Assembly (NCBI GenBank): GCA_938045545.1
Contig: CALIBN010000010.1
Location: forward strand, 1-64,000
Direction: 5' to 3'
Source: an uncultured archaeon
GTDB taxonomy: Archaea > Thermoproteota > EX4484-205 > JAAOZP01
DNA length: 64,000 bases
Shown: in pieces, positions 1-7,743 of the stretch
Numbering within the stretch: position 1 is the first letter of the stretch
Layout of the letters: each line of letters begins with the position of its first letter
Position numbers and translations under genes: made by a program
Notes under the pieces: generated by a model
Database searches by the model: none
Told to the model about the DNA's origin: nothing
Seen by the model: the letters and a program-made list of their open reading frames with translations, nothing else

Positions 1-5
1 TTGTC

Positions 6-353
6 TTAGCGTGCCAGTAGTTGTTCTATAGCTCTCAAGATAACCTGCTTGCTTTCAATAACGTAGTCCTCCGGCAAATGGTCCTCGTAGAAGTTTACGT
101 GCAGGCTCTCAGCGTGGCGGAAAACCTCTCTAAGCTTTAGATCTGGATATTCCTTGTCCAACTCCGTTACGAAAATGGCTATGCTCCTATGCGTGCCCAG
201 GCTAATGCCCCTTTCCGAAGCAATGGCTTTTAAGGCTTCCACGAAAGCCCCCCAAATCTTCTCAGATGCTTGGGGATAATCCTTTTTCTCAATAAGCTCC
301 TCAGCCTCCCTCAAATACTTCGCGTTGAGCCTCAGGTAATCCTGCTTAGACAT
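6..353 (-). CDS. PaREP1-like (HEPN-type helical) protein
   Basis: Small all-helical protein of about 115 residues resembling the archaeal PaREP1/PaREP8 repeat family: an N-terminal YLREAEELIEKKDYPQASEK stretch, a central GTHRSI segment and a C-terminal LHVNFYEDHLPED motif. Function is unknown; related small helical proteins are often found with nucleotidyltransferase or toxin partners. I start it at the ATG at 353; an upstream TTG at 374 would add seven residues. A stop-riddled paralogue lies at 20434-20772. Family call is from recognised motifs, not a search. Confidence 0.7.
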   Translation of the reverse strand: MSKQDYLRLNAKYLREAEELIEKKDYPQASEKIWGAFVEALKAIASERGISLGTHRSIAIFVTELDKEYPDLKLREVFRHAESLHVNFYEDHLPEDYVIESKQVILRAIEQLLAR

Positions 354-374
354 TATTCTACACCATGAATCCAA

Positions 375-991
375 TCCTAATTTTTAAGGTTTTCCACGCT
401 ATAGGCATGGTAGCGCTATGCGCAATACTTAAGCTTGGGTTATTGTATTGTAAAATCGTTTTTAAACGAATATGGAAAACAAAGAGAATCATTTTTAGCT
501 TTATATCAGCGCGCGTGAACCCTCAAGCGGAGTAACCGTCTGCCCAGGAGCCATACAAGGCGGATTCTGCTCTGTAACCGGAAGCCAATAGAACGGCAAA
601 CTCTCCTCACCCAGTATATGCGCGATATGGCAATGAAGCGGTTTCAACCATCCTCCTCAAAGCCTTAAGCCTCCTACTGTAAAAACCTATCGTCCTCACC
701 GCGTCCTTGAAACCAGACTCCCAGCTGAACAACCCACCTCTGTTTTTAGCGCGGATTATAAACTTAATGCATAAAAGCATTATGCCAAGCCTAGTGCTCG
801 CGCTAGAGGCTTGCCAGAAGCAAGCTACATGAGGCAAAAATAGGAATCCCTGTCGAGAAAACTTTTTCCGATAAGTACTCGACAACCACGCTCCCAATAT
901 CCTCGCGAGCCCGACCGGTATTTCTAACTGAGATAACCCAGTATAAGACGTGTGCTGATCCTCCTTTTAAGCTTAATCCCCAGCTTGGAGC
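375..991. other. Gene-poor stretch with decayed coding remnants
   Basis: No intact gene is convincing here. On the minus strand several short frames between about 500 and 990 look like pieces of one decayed reading frame. One ends with a proline-rich tail (LPVTEQNPPCMAPGQTVTP) at roughly 520-600, reminiscent of the tails of some archaeal TnpB proteins. No catalytic motif or terminal inverted repeat was seen, so a mobile-element origin is only a guess. Confidence 0.3.
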
Positions 992-1465
992 GTGCAAGAT
1001 GTCAAATTAACCTTAAGAGGTTGTTGCCGTAAACTAACAATATCGTGGCTATGCAATACATTCATTTGTGGAGAAGAGGCGGCTAAGCCTTGGAAAATTT
1101 TCAGAAAATGGGAGGGATACCAAAACGCGGTAACAATAGATTTATTTGGCTTAACCTTAAAATATCCAGTCATGTCAGATCGTGAAAAAGAATTCCCTCC
1201 GCCGAGCAAAACATCCTTTGAAATTACGAGGTTTCCTAACGTGCATGATACAAGCATGAGTGAGGATGAGCCGGATTCAGAGGAATTTGAAGCAACACCG
1301 TTCGTAGATATAAGGATTAACGGTGTGGAAATGGAGGGTGCCCTCGTCGATGATTTCTTTTGGAAATACGGAAACAGCGATGGAAATAACATCTTGGGTT
1401 TAACCGCAGAGGCCCACTTCGTGAGGAAGTTGAGGAAGCTGGTTATGAAGTATCGTTGGTCGTAA
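992..1465 (+). CDS. Hypothetical protein, probably the 5' part of a frameshifted gene
   Basis: GTG-started frame of 157 residues, unrecognised, acidic in its middle (SEDEPDSEEFE). Its last 20 or so residues (VRKLRKLVMKYRWS) look like a wrong-frame tail. From 1390 the frame of the following gene reads more naturally (LREEVEEAGYEVSLVVSH) but has no start codon there. I suspect that 992-1989 was one gene interrupted near 1387, where a TAA closes the downstream frame. Both pieces lie on the plus strand of an AT-richer accessory region. Confidence 0.4.
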   Translation: MQDVKLTLRGCCRKLTISWLCNTFICGEEAAKPWKIFRKWEGYQNAVTIDLFGLTLKYPVMSDREKEFPPPSKTSFEITRFPNVHDTSMSEDEPDSEEFEATPFVDIRINGVEMEGALVDDFFWKYGNSDGNNILGLTAEAHFVRKLRKLVMKYRWS

Positions 1466-1989
1466 GCCACAACATCGAGATAAGGGAGATTAAGAAAGGG
1501 AATTTTGTGTACGATTGCTTTCGAGATTACGGCGAGGTCGTAGAGAATATGCCAAGAGAACTAAAAGAAGTGGTAAAAGAGTTCTGCAAAGAAGGAGTTG
1601 ACATACGGATAAGTGATGAGGATGGCATCCCAGTATACTTAGATGGTCGATTCATCTTCAGGGCAAAATTTGAAGAAATAATCCTCCACATGCTTTCAAA
1701 AATTGAAGACGAGTTCATAACGAATGCTGTGCTCTTTGATCCGAGGATGGAGGAATTTGAACCATTCTTAATAGCATTAAGCTATGAATTGATGCTAATG
1801 CTCGAGTACGAGGCAAACATCCCAATCTTCAAGCTATCTTATGACAGAGCTGGGAAAGTACTCGACGATGTTGGGAGAGTGTTTAAAAAGCACGGCATAT
1901 ATTTAGAAAGGGACCCCTTCTCAGGCATTAGGATTTCAAATAGAAAGACCTTGTGCGAAGAACCCAGAAACCTGATCGTAAGCGAATAA
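1456..1989 (+). CDS. Hypothetical protein, probably the 3' part of a frameshifted gene
   Basis: Frame of 177 residues from TTG 1456, overlapping the preceding frame by 10 nt. No family recognised; it has a mixed alpha/beta composition with a helical C-terminal half and no membrane segment. The same frame stays open upstream to a TAA at 1387-1389, giving sensible protein sequence without any ATG, GTG or TTG. This supports a frameshift joining it to the frame that starts at 992. If intact on its own, the TTG at 1456 would be the start. Confidence 0.4.
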   Translation: MVVSHNIEIREIKKGNFVYDCFRDYGEVVENMPRELKEVVKEFCKEGVDIRISDEDGIPVYLDGRFIFRAKFEEIILHMLSKIEDEFITNAVLFDPRMEEFEPFLIALSYELMLMLEYEANIPIFKLSYDRAGKVLDDVGRVFKKHGIYLERDPFSGIRISNRKTLCEEPRNLIVSE

Positions 1990-2198
1990 TTTTGGATGGG
2001 CTTCATTAAGCTTAGCCTATTCGCAAATCGTTCACGATAGTGCGATTCGCCCATTTAACATGCTAAGGAAGCCAAGATCCCATACCTGTAAACTAGAAAT
2101 AGCAGCTCTATTGTTGCTGAAAGGCTTGTTTTGACAATATTCCCCGTTCGGGTACGCGCGACTGAAAACATCGTCGTTAAAAGGGGGATCGAAAGAAG

Positions 2199-2207
2199 AC
2201 TTATATT
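2199..2207 (+). promoter_or_regulatory. TATA-like promoter of the RelB/RelE pair
   Basis: An ACTTATATT element about 25-30 nt upstream of the antitoxin ATG at 2231 fits an archaeal TATA box placing transcription start at or next to the start codon (leaderless transcript). Judged by eye only. Confidence 0.4.
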
Positions 2208-2230
2208 CCTCTGGCCTGTTCTTCTCCTAG

Positions 2231-2434
2231 ATGAGCGAGATAACTCTAGAAACAATATATAGGGAGGTAAGGGATCTTAAAATGCTTATTGATTCCCTCG
2301 CCGAAACCATTGAGATACTTGCTAACCCGAAGGAGCTTGAGGGAATACGAAGGGGATTGATGGATTTTAAAAGGGGCAGGACTAGGAGTTGGGGTGAATT
2401 CGAGCAGGAATTGAGGAAAGAGGGCAAGCTTTAG
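2231..2434 (+). CDS. RelB-like antitoxin
   Basis: 67-residue protein with an N-terminal helical dimerisation-type segment (ITLETIYREVRDLKML) and a charged C-terminal tail (FKRGRTRSWGEFEQEL). This is the size and layout of archaeal RelB-type antitoxins. It would bind and inhibit the RelE-like toxin encoded immediately downstream; its TAG stop overlaps the toxin GTG start by one base, so the pair was translationally coupled. Since the toxin is frameshifted, this antitoxin may be an orphan. Confidence 0.6.
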   Translation: MSEITLETIYREVRDLKMLIDSLAETIEILANPKELEGIRRGLMDFKRGRTRSWGEFEQELRKEGKL

Positions 2435-2692
2435 TGGAGACGCAGTACGAGATTGAAGTAACGAGACATTTTGAAAGATTGTTCAGAAAGCTTAATCCAG
2501 GGACTGCGAGAAAAATAAGGGATAAAATATTAGAATTGAGGATTAATCCGTACACTAACAAGCCTCTGACGGGCCAACTGTCAGGTTTGCGAAGCATGAG
2601 TTGGAGATTATAGAGTACTGTATATTGTAAATGAAGAGGACAAGAAAGTTACTTTAATTCATGTGGAACATAGGCGTGCAGTCTATAAATAA
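2434..2692 (+). pseudogene. RelE/ParE-family toxin, frameshifted
   Basis: Begins GTG at 2434 with EVTRHFERLFRKLNPGTARK, a typical RelE/ParE N-terminus, and runs to GQLSGLRSM before a TAG at 2611-2613. The family's core strand and C-terminus (VGDYRVLYIVNEE, then LIHVEHRRAVYK) are present in the next frame, ending TAA at 2690-2692. One extra base (or two missing) near 2597-2603 separates them. RelE toxins cleave ribosome-bound mRNA; this copy should be inactive unless the shift is a sequencing error. About 85 residues when joined. Confidence 0.7.
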
Positions 2693-3170
2693 ATGATGGC
2701 TTATCAGGATAAGTTTTGCACGTGCGGATGTAGCTCATGGACTCAATTGAGTGCCTGTTCAGCAGTGGCGAAGCCTTTAGTAGGATTGCCTTCATTCTTT
2801 CCAAAAGGCCTGTTTGATAGTCCTTCCTGTTCAGAGTTGCCGATTAAGATGAGCAGTAAGCAGGGTAAACCGTCATATCATTTTGACGCTGGCCTTAGTA
2901 GGCTTGTGTTTAAAGAAAAACTTAAAGTAAATGGTGTAAGGTAAAGCAAGGCTTGAAACATAAACGGATATTTGCTCCGTAAATTAGCTTCTCAAGATTA
3001 GCCCCACTTTTTTTAAAAAAAGCTGCTCAACATCATCAGAACAGGAGCCTCGTATCGACGCTTTTACACAGCCTCCGACGAATTCTCTGAAATAGCAGAG
3101 GTCTCGTCAAGGCGCGCTTTGCATAACCACCAAGGCCGTCCCGAGACCTTGACGCTAAGAGACGGAAGAA
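2693..3170. other. Intergenic stretch without a supported gene
   Basis: A plus-strand open frame at 2693-2944 has unconvincing composition. Around 2736-2800 a short frame reads DSIECLFSSGEAFSRIAFIL, which may be a fragment of a decayed gene. Sequence at 2723-2760 superficially resembles a tRNA D-arm but cannot be folded. Nothing else seen. Confidence 0.3.
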
Positions 3171-3614
3171 ATGAAGGTTTTTAAGGCATGCGGTACAATA
3201 CGGGTTAAAGGTGGAATGACCTTAGTTAAGGCAAAAATCAGACTCTCCGGGGAGAGAGAAACGCGTTTTCTAACAGCCCTAGTAGATACCGGTGCCAGAA
3301 TGACTCTCATCGACAGTTCTCTCGCAGAGCGTATAGGCGTCCAATATACTGGAAGGACGATAAGCTTCATCTCGGTCTCCGGACATGCTGTAAAAGGGTT
3401 GGAGGCGTTGGTCTTAGAGCTTGAAGTGGCGGGCGAGGTGTTGAAGTACGAGGCTGTAGCAGTTGCGAGTATCCCGGAGAAGGTTAAGGAAGCCTTAAGG
3501 GGAAGCGGAATGGATGAGAACGTAATAATCGGTCTCTTAACGATTGAGAGAGCGAGCATGATACCGGATACCTTGACAGGTACTCTAAGAAAAGTGGAGA
3601 GCTTCATACTCTAA
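3171..3614 (+). CDS. Retropepsin-like aspartyl protease domain protein
   Basis: 147 residues with the single-domain aspartyl protease signature ALVDTGARMTLID near residues 41-53 (hydrophobic-D-T-G-A) and a second conserved hydrophobic-glycine region (ENVIIGLLTIERA) near the C-terminus. Such proteins act as homodimers, each chain giving one catalytic Asp. No signal peptide, so it is probably cytosolic. It stands alone between a decayed region and toxin-antitoxin genes; substrate unknown. ATG start at 3171. Confidence 0.7.
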   Translation: MKVFKACGTIRVKGGMTLVKAKIRLSGERETRFLTALVDTGARMTLIDSSLAERIGVQYTGRTISFISVSGHAVKGLEALVLELEVAGEVLKYEAVAVASIPEKVKEALRGSGMDENVIIGLLTIERASMIPDTLTGTLRKVESFIL

Positions 3615-3648
3615 CATGCTAATACTGACAACTTCCGGAGTCGATGGA

Positions 3649-3831
3649 TTAAGCAGAAGCGTTTCGGAAGCGGTGACGCTTTACAGGTACCATACGTAAA
3701 GGTTCTGGATCTTTCTCAAAAACAACTCCCTCGATACTGGAAAGCCATTTTTCAATCGACTCTTCGGCGCATCGCAGCTTCTCTAAACCCAGCCTCAAAT
3801 CCTTCCTGATTTGAATCCTAAGACCCCGCAT
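3649..3831 (-). pseudogene. Remnant of a VapB-like antitoxin
   Basis: Sixty-codon frame starting MRGLRIQIRKDL and continuing to IEKWLSSIEGVVFE. It matches the intact antitoxin at 5166-5441 at both ends but lacks about 15 codons in the middle, including the RRFGYSKGALSRA part, and its C-terminus diverges after about residue 43. The spacing to the VapC gene on its right mirrors the arrangement at 5166-5865, so it is one half of a duplicated toxin-antitoxin unit. Confidence 0.65.
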
Positions 3832-3925
3832 GACAAAAAATCACTACCATATTACTTTTTTATAAGTTCACGTAGCCCTGATGTCCGCTATAGTGTAAGT
3901 CTATCCATTTTTACGAGACTACTTA

Positions 3926-4330
3926 TTAGTCTACCAGCCTCACGTTTAGCCCTTTCTCTAAAGCCGCCTTTGCTTGGACTCTGTCAGCCGTCAATAGCGT
4001 TAAACCCTTATCCCTCGAGAGGACGACGTAGATCGCATCATAGATCGTTATCCCTGTTCCCATGGCTATTCCCAAGGCTTCATCAACGTATCCCGCTTCA
4101 TCCTCAACCTTTAAAGCGCTGCCAAGTAGCCTCTTTAAGGCCAGTAGAGCCGAATCAGCTTCCTCTCTAGAGAGTTCGCCACGCCTATGCCTCTTTAAAA
4201 CTACGTTTGAAACCTCCTTCAAGACGAGGTCCGTAGAGAGCACCCCCTCTTTAAGCTCCTCACATACCTCTTGCCATCCAGCCTCCTTCAACAGGAACTT
4301 CGCTAAGGCTGAGGCGTCAATGACTTTCAC
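3926..4330 (-). CDS. vapC: VapC-type PIN-domain toxin
   Basis: 134-residue PIN-domain ribonuclease. It has the N-terminal acid (KVIDASALAKFLLKE), a central Glu (VLKEVSNVV) and the C-terminal acidic pair (GITIYDAIYVVLSRDKG, LLTADR), matching the four-acid Mg-binding site of VapC enzymes that cut tRNA or rRNA. Its ATG at 4330 lies inside the end of the upstream vapB (14-nt overlap), the usual antitoxin-first order. A degenerate copy of this gene is at 5585-5865. Confidence 0.9.
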   Translation of the reverse strand: MKVIDASALAKFLLKEAGWQEVCEELKEGVLSTDLVLKEVSNVVLKRHRRGELSREEADSALLALKRLLGSALKVEDEAGYVDEALGIAMGTGITIYDAIYVVLSRDKGLTLLTADRVQAKAALEKGLNVRLVD

Positions 4331-4544
4331 GATCCTCTCTCACCAGCCTTGCCGCCGTGCCTAAGGGAGCCGGCCTCACGTTTTCCAGAAGCTTGACCGC
4401 CTCTTCAACCGCCTGCTTTCTCTCCAGCTCCTCAAGCCTAGCGAGAATACTCTTCCTGATTTCTTCCGGCCAGTTCACCATGTTCTCGTACTGCTTCATC
4501 TTCTCCTTAACCCAGCGTGGAACCTTAACGCTGATGACCGACAT
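4317..4544 (-). CDS. vapB: VapB-type antitoxin
   Basis: 75 residues. The N-terminal strand SVISVKVPRWVKEKM followed by helices is typical of ribbon-helix-helix antitoxins; the C-terminal part (LLENVRPAPLGTAARLVRED) would wrap the PIN toxin encoded just downstream. Start is ATG at 4544. Upstream are two GTATACC repeats and a TATA-like palindrome that probably form its autoregulated promoter. Confidence 0.85.
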   Translation of the reverse strand: MSVISVKVPRWVKEKMKQYENMVNWPEEIRKSILARLEELERKQAVEEAVKLLENVRPAPLGTAARLVREDRESH

Positions 4545-4547
4545 CTA

Positions 4548-4577
4548 GTATACCAGCAAAGTATACCTTATATAAGG
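4548..4577 (-). promoter_or_regulatory. Putative vapBC operator/promoter
   Basis: GTATACC occurs twice 13 bp apart (4548-4554 and 4561-4567), followed by the 12-bp palindrome CCTTATATAAGG (4566-4577) containing a TATA box. Its position just upstream of the vapB ATG fits a ribbon-helix-helix operator overlapping the promoter. Inferred from repeats alone. The stretch 4578-4774 holds no gene apart from a minus-strand open end reading FAFISACDAASRDEV around 4676-4755, possibly a fragment. Confidence 0.45.
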
Positions 4578-4774
4578 TTTATGGTAAACCACTGCAGCAT
4601 GTATCTTACGCTTATAGGCGTGCGCCATTTTGACCCTCTTAGCCTGTTCAAACAACTTTCGACTTCCACTCTCACAACATGTCCTCCAGTGCTTCTGCTA
4701 GTAAGCTTACCTCATCTCGACTGGCTGCGTCGCACGCTGAGATGAAAGCAAACTGGTGTACGAAACGATTTTCT

Positions 4775-5179
4775 TCAAACCAGCCGGGCTGGTTCCTCCC
4801 TCGGGACCTCCAGGCCGTCGAAATGCTTGTCGAAGGAAACTATGGCTTTCACCCCGAGCGACATGGCTGCCGAGTACTGTATGGCATCGTCCAGATCTAA
4901 GTGCTTCTCCTTCATTGTCTCTACCGCTCTCAACAATTCTTTAAGCCCGTTGCGGTGTATCGTGAGCCCCCTGTACGCTGAAAGGCTTGAGAGAAAAACC
5001 TTCAGCTCATCCAGCTTGGAAAGGCCTGACATTATGATCATGATGGAGTATATTGAGAAATCTGTGATGAAGGCCTTTGAAACACCCTCTTTAACGCTTT
5101 TCAGAAAGACTTCACACTCTTTGCTTCTGGCTTGGGAAAGCATGACTTCTAGAAAAATATTCGTGTCAACGAGGTACAT
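4775..5179 (-). CDS. PIN-domain toxin, second VapC-type
   Basis: 134 residues from the ATG at 5179 (MYLVDTNIFLEVML). PIN-domain acids are visible in VDTNIFLEV, KHLDLDDAIQYSAA and VSFDKHFDGL. It is a different subfamily from the VapC at 3926-4330. The start overlaps the upstream antitoxin by 14 nt, exactly as in the other pair. A longer frame adding MRLHLK is open but would deepen the overlap. Likely an RNase restrained by the product of 5166-5441. Confidence 0.8.
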   Translation of the reverse strand: MYLVDTNIFLEVMLSQARSKECEVFLKSVKEGVSKAFITDFSIYSIMIIMSGLSKLDELKVFLSSLSAYRGLTIHRNGLKELLRAVETMKEKHLDLDDAIQYSAAMSLGVKAIVSFDKHFDGLEVPREEPARLV

Positions 5180-5441
5180 TTTCAGATGCAGCCTCAAACC
5201 ACGACTTTACAGCTGAGTGCTGCAGTTCGACGGAGCCAACCTTAATGTCTGAAAGGAGCCCTTCTACAGCCTTGACAGGATCTCCTTCAAAAACAACCCC
5301 CTCAACGCTGGAGAGCCATTTTTCAATCGCCTCTTCAGCAGCACGGCTGAGAGCCCCTTTTGAATAGCCGAACCTGCGCATCGCAGCCTCTCTGAACCTA
5401 GCTTCTAAGTCCCTCCTTATTTGAATCCTAAGACCGGGCAT
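5166..5441 (-). CDS. VapB-like antitoxin of the second PIN pair
   Basis: 91 residues with a short basic N-terminal strand (GLRIQIRRDLEARF) and helices (FGYSKGALSRAAEEAIEKWL), the pattern of archaeal antitoxins preceding PIN genes. Directly upstream of and overlapping the PIN gene at 4775-5179. A truncated paralogue is at 3649-3831. TATA-like AT-rich sequence lies just upstream (about 5443-5470). Confidence 0.75.
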   Translation of the reverse strand: MPGLRIQIRRDLEARFREAAMRRFGYSKGALSRAAEEAIEKWLSSVEGVVFEGDPVKAVEGLLSDIKVGSVELQHSAVKSWFEAASENVPR

Positions 5442-5584
5442 GCTAAAAAAACGACCATATTACTATTTAACCTTTTCTCCACAAGTCCTTATCATCACGC
5501 TTTATTTTACGCACCGACTAAACACTAAATAAGCACCTGCCAAGGGTAAACCCTTGTTTGCGCACGTTAGAAGCCGACTAATTA

Positions 5585-5865
5585 GTAGCACACGCGTCAG
5601 CCCTTTCTCCAACCCGCCTTCGCTTGGCCTATGTCAGCCGTCAATAGCGTTGAATTCTTAGCCTTCGAGAAGACGATGCGGAGCGTATCATAGATCGTTA
5701 TCCCCGCCTCATGACCATTCTCACGGCTTCATCGACGCAGCCACTTCTTTCTAAATTTTTTTCAAAGTGCTTCAAGAGGCATCTTTAACGCCAATAGAGC
5801 GGAATCGGCTTCCCCTCCGGATAGTTCGCCATGCCCATGCCTCCTTAAAACAACGCTTGAAACAT
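5585..5865 (-). pseudogene. VapC pseudogene, paralogue of 3926-4330
   Basis: Nucleotide and protein similarity to the intact VapC at 3926-4330 is plain: HGELSGGEADSALLALK here against RGELSREEADSALLALK there, plus matching GLEKGLT and calls around the final Asp region. In-frame stops and at least one frameshift are present (for example near 5690-5750), and the N-terminus with the first catalytic Asp is missing. No vapB partner remains; the KaiC-like gene starts soon after at 5932. Confidence 0.75.
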
Positions 5866-5931
5866 GATTCGGTTCAAGCTCGCATAAATGCGTTGAAAAG
5901 ACATTTAAACGCTCTCTCGGTAGGCTGAGGC

Positions 5932-6765
5932 ATGCTCATCAAAAGGAGGGATGGGGAGAACCCGCCCCCGCCACCGGTTGAGGAGGAGCCTGGGCTTGAG
6001 GCTGAGGAGGAGCATGCTCCAGAATACTCTTTGAGAACTCCAACCGGCATAGTCGGCTTAGACAAGATTATAGACGGAGGGCTGCTTAGGGGTAAAACAT
6101 ACCTGGTTGCAGGGGAAACAGGCACTGGTAAGACTATTTTCAGCCTAAGGTTTATTCTGAAGGGTATTGAAATAGGCGAGCCCTGTGTCTACGTTCCTTT
6201 CGACGAGACTGTTGAGAGCACTGTTGAAGGAGCTTTAACGCTCGGCTGGGATCTTGAGACGCCGATGAGGAGGAACATGCTTAGGATACTTGACGCCAGG
6301 CCTTTCTTCGCCGAGGTCACTAGGGAGAAGTTCATGGCTGAGGTTGTGAGGGAGATCGTTAAGGAGCTTAAGAGACATGTTTCCGAGATAGGGGCTAAGA
6401 GGCTCGTCATAGATCCCGTTGCGCCGCTCGTCGGCGAGGTTGTCGACGTTTCATGGACCAGGGACTTCATAAGGGGCTTCGTGACTGCTGTTGAAAAGTT
6501 CCTCGGCTGCACCACCATTATAACCAGCGAGGTCCCCACTGGCAGCGGGCTTCTCAGCAGGTTCGGCGTTGAAGAGTTCCTCTCCTCAGGAATCATTAAG
6601 CTCTCAATAACCCCTATTGAGAACAGGAATCTCAGGACGCTTATGGTTAGGAAGCTGAGGTGGACCAGGGTGGACCTGACGCCCTACGTCTACGAGATTA
6701 AGCCCCTGGAGGGGATTGTTATTCTGGAGCCCCTACACGAGTATGTTAAGAAGCTTAAAGAATAG
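5932..6765 (+). CDS. KaiC/RadA-like RecA-superfamily ATPase
   Basis: 277 residues: an acidic, proline-rich N-terminal extension (PPPPPVEEEPGLEAEEE), then a single KaiC-type domain. Walker A is GETGTGKT at residues 61-68, preceded by the family TGIVGLDKIIDGGLLRG; a Walker B-like RLVIDPVAPLVGE follows, then a RecA-like ITSEVPTGSGLLSRFGVEEF region. Archaeal single-domain KaiC proteins are linked to signalling and motility regulation, but no partner gene is adjacent apart from a convergent HTH/membrane gene. ATG start. Confidence 0.85.
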   Translation: MLIKRRDGENPPPPPVEEEPGLEAEEEHAPEYSLRTPTGIVGLDKIIDGGLLRGKTYLVAGETGTGKTIFSLRFILKGIEIGEPCVYVPFDETVESTVEGALTLGWDLETPMRRNMLRILDARPFFAEVTREKFMAEVVREIVKELKRHVSEIGAKRLVIDPVAPLVGEVVDVSWTRDFIRGFVTAVEKFLGCTTIITSEVPTGSGLLSRFGVEEFLSSGIIKLSITPIENRNLRTLMVRKLRWTRVDLTPYVYEIKPLEGIVILEPLHEYVKKLKE

Positions 6766-6853
6766 CTGTATGCGGCACACAGGCTTGCTACGGTTCTAAT
6801 CACGCGCGGCTTCGAGAAGCCTTTTTCCATCAGCTTCTACATGGGTTAACAGG

Positions 6854-7618
6854 TTAAACCATTAATTGTTGAATGGCCGCCCCAAGGTAGAGCATTATGA
6901 ACGAGGTGAGCATTGCCGCCTGGGGACTAGCCTTGAACCAGAACACTATTGCTGCTGAAAGCAGGAGCGCGCTAAACCCTCCTGAGAGTATTTGAATAAG
7001 CCCGGCGGCTAGGCTGGGCGGGTTTGAAACCACCAGTATCAGGCTGTAGAAGAGCTGGGGAAGGAAGCAGAACGGTAAAGCCGTCAGGAATCCTGTTTCA
7101 ACACTCCTCTTCTGGAAAACAGTTCTGGGAACAAGATAGGCGAGGAGCAGGCTTAGGGCGACACTTCCCAGGGTTGAGGAGAAGCTTACTCTCGCAACCG
7201 GGATCAGCAGGGCGAGGCCCATCTTAGCGTAGAGGCTTGATGCTGAGAGGCTGAGCACTATCAGCGCAGCCATCGGCGTCACCATCCTGCTCGGCAACCC
7301 TGTGAAGAACCATACTGGGACGAGCGTCTCTAAAACCCTGGGTAGTTCTCCTGAAGTCGGAGGGGGCAGTAGGCCTGATTTCAAGGCCAAGTAGACCCTC
7401 CTGCCCTGCTCGCTTAAAGCATACTTCTTGTCGCTGGTCTGTTCGACGAGCTCCCCGAGCGCTAGGAGATTATGGTAGAGGCTGCCCGTGCTCAGGCCCA
7501 GCTCCCTCTTAAGATCCTTGATGCTCATAGACCCGGTTTCCCCTAGCTTCATCAGCAGGGCTCTCCTCTTGCCGTATGAGAGAGCAAGTATAACCTTCTC
7601 CAGGCCCTCCTCCTCCAC
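6854..7618 (-). CDS. Winged-helix regulator with membrane-spanning C-terminus
   Basis: 254 residues from GTG 7618. Residues about 5-75 form an ArsR/MarR-like winged helix (SIKDLKRELGLSTGSLYHNLLALGELVEQ, here split by helices). From about residue 95 on there are five or six hydrophobic segments, so it is predicted to be a membrane-anchored DNA-binding protein. Such one-component sensors are common in archaea; ligand and targets are unknown. It converges on the KaiC-like gene at 5932-6765. Confidence 0.7.
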   Translation of the reverse strand: MEEEGLEKVILALSYGKRRALLMKLGETGSMSIKDLKRELGLSTGSLYHNLLALGELVEQTSDKKYALSEQGRRVYLALKSGLLPPPTSGELPRVLETLVPVWFFTGLPSRMVTPMAALIVLSLSASSLYAKMGLALLIPVARVSFSSTLGSVALSLLLAYLVPRTVFQKRSVETGFLTALPFCFLPQLFYSLILVVSNPPSLAAGLIQILSGGFSALLLSAAIVFWFKASPQAAMLTSFIMLYLGAAIQQLMV

Positions 7619-7743
7619 GGGCTTTAAAAACGCGAGAGGAATATAAAAACATCATGTCTGCAATGCGTCAGCCGGTTTAAAATGGGAAAAACCGGCAGCC
7701 TTTCAGCCAGGATGCTTGTTGAAGCCTCCTGAGGTTGTGAAGC

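Noticed and set aside
520-990. Possible TnpB/IS200-IS605 remnant
   Set aside because: Only a proline-rich tail resembles TnpB. No RuvC motif, zinc finger or end hairpins found, so not called as a mobile element.
2723-2760. tRNA-like sequence GCGGATG-TA-GCTC...GAGT
   Set aside because: The D-arm resemblance is partial: the loop is too long, no anticodon stem closes, and there is no T arm or CATCCGC downstream.
2693-2944. Plus-strand frame of 83 codons after the RelE pseudogene
   Set aside because: Starts in the bases right after the toxin stop but has no family features or convincing composition; a neighbouring frame looks equally fragmentary.
3155-3607. Minus-strand open frame of 150 codons opposite the retropepsin-like gene
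   Set aside because: The plus strand has the DTGA motif and a coherent protein; the minus frame has only low-complexity Ser/Thr/Leu composition.
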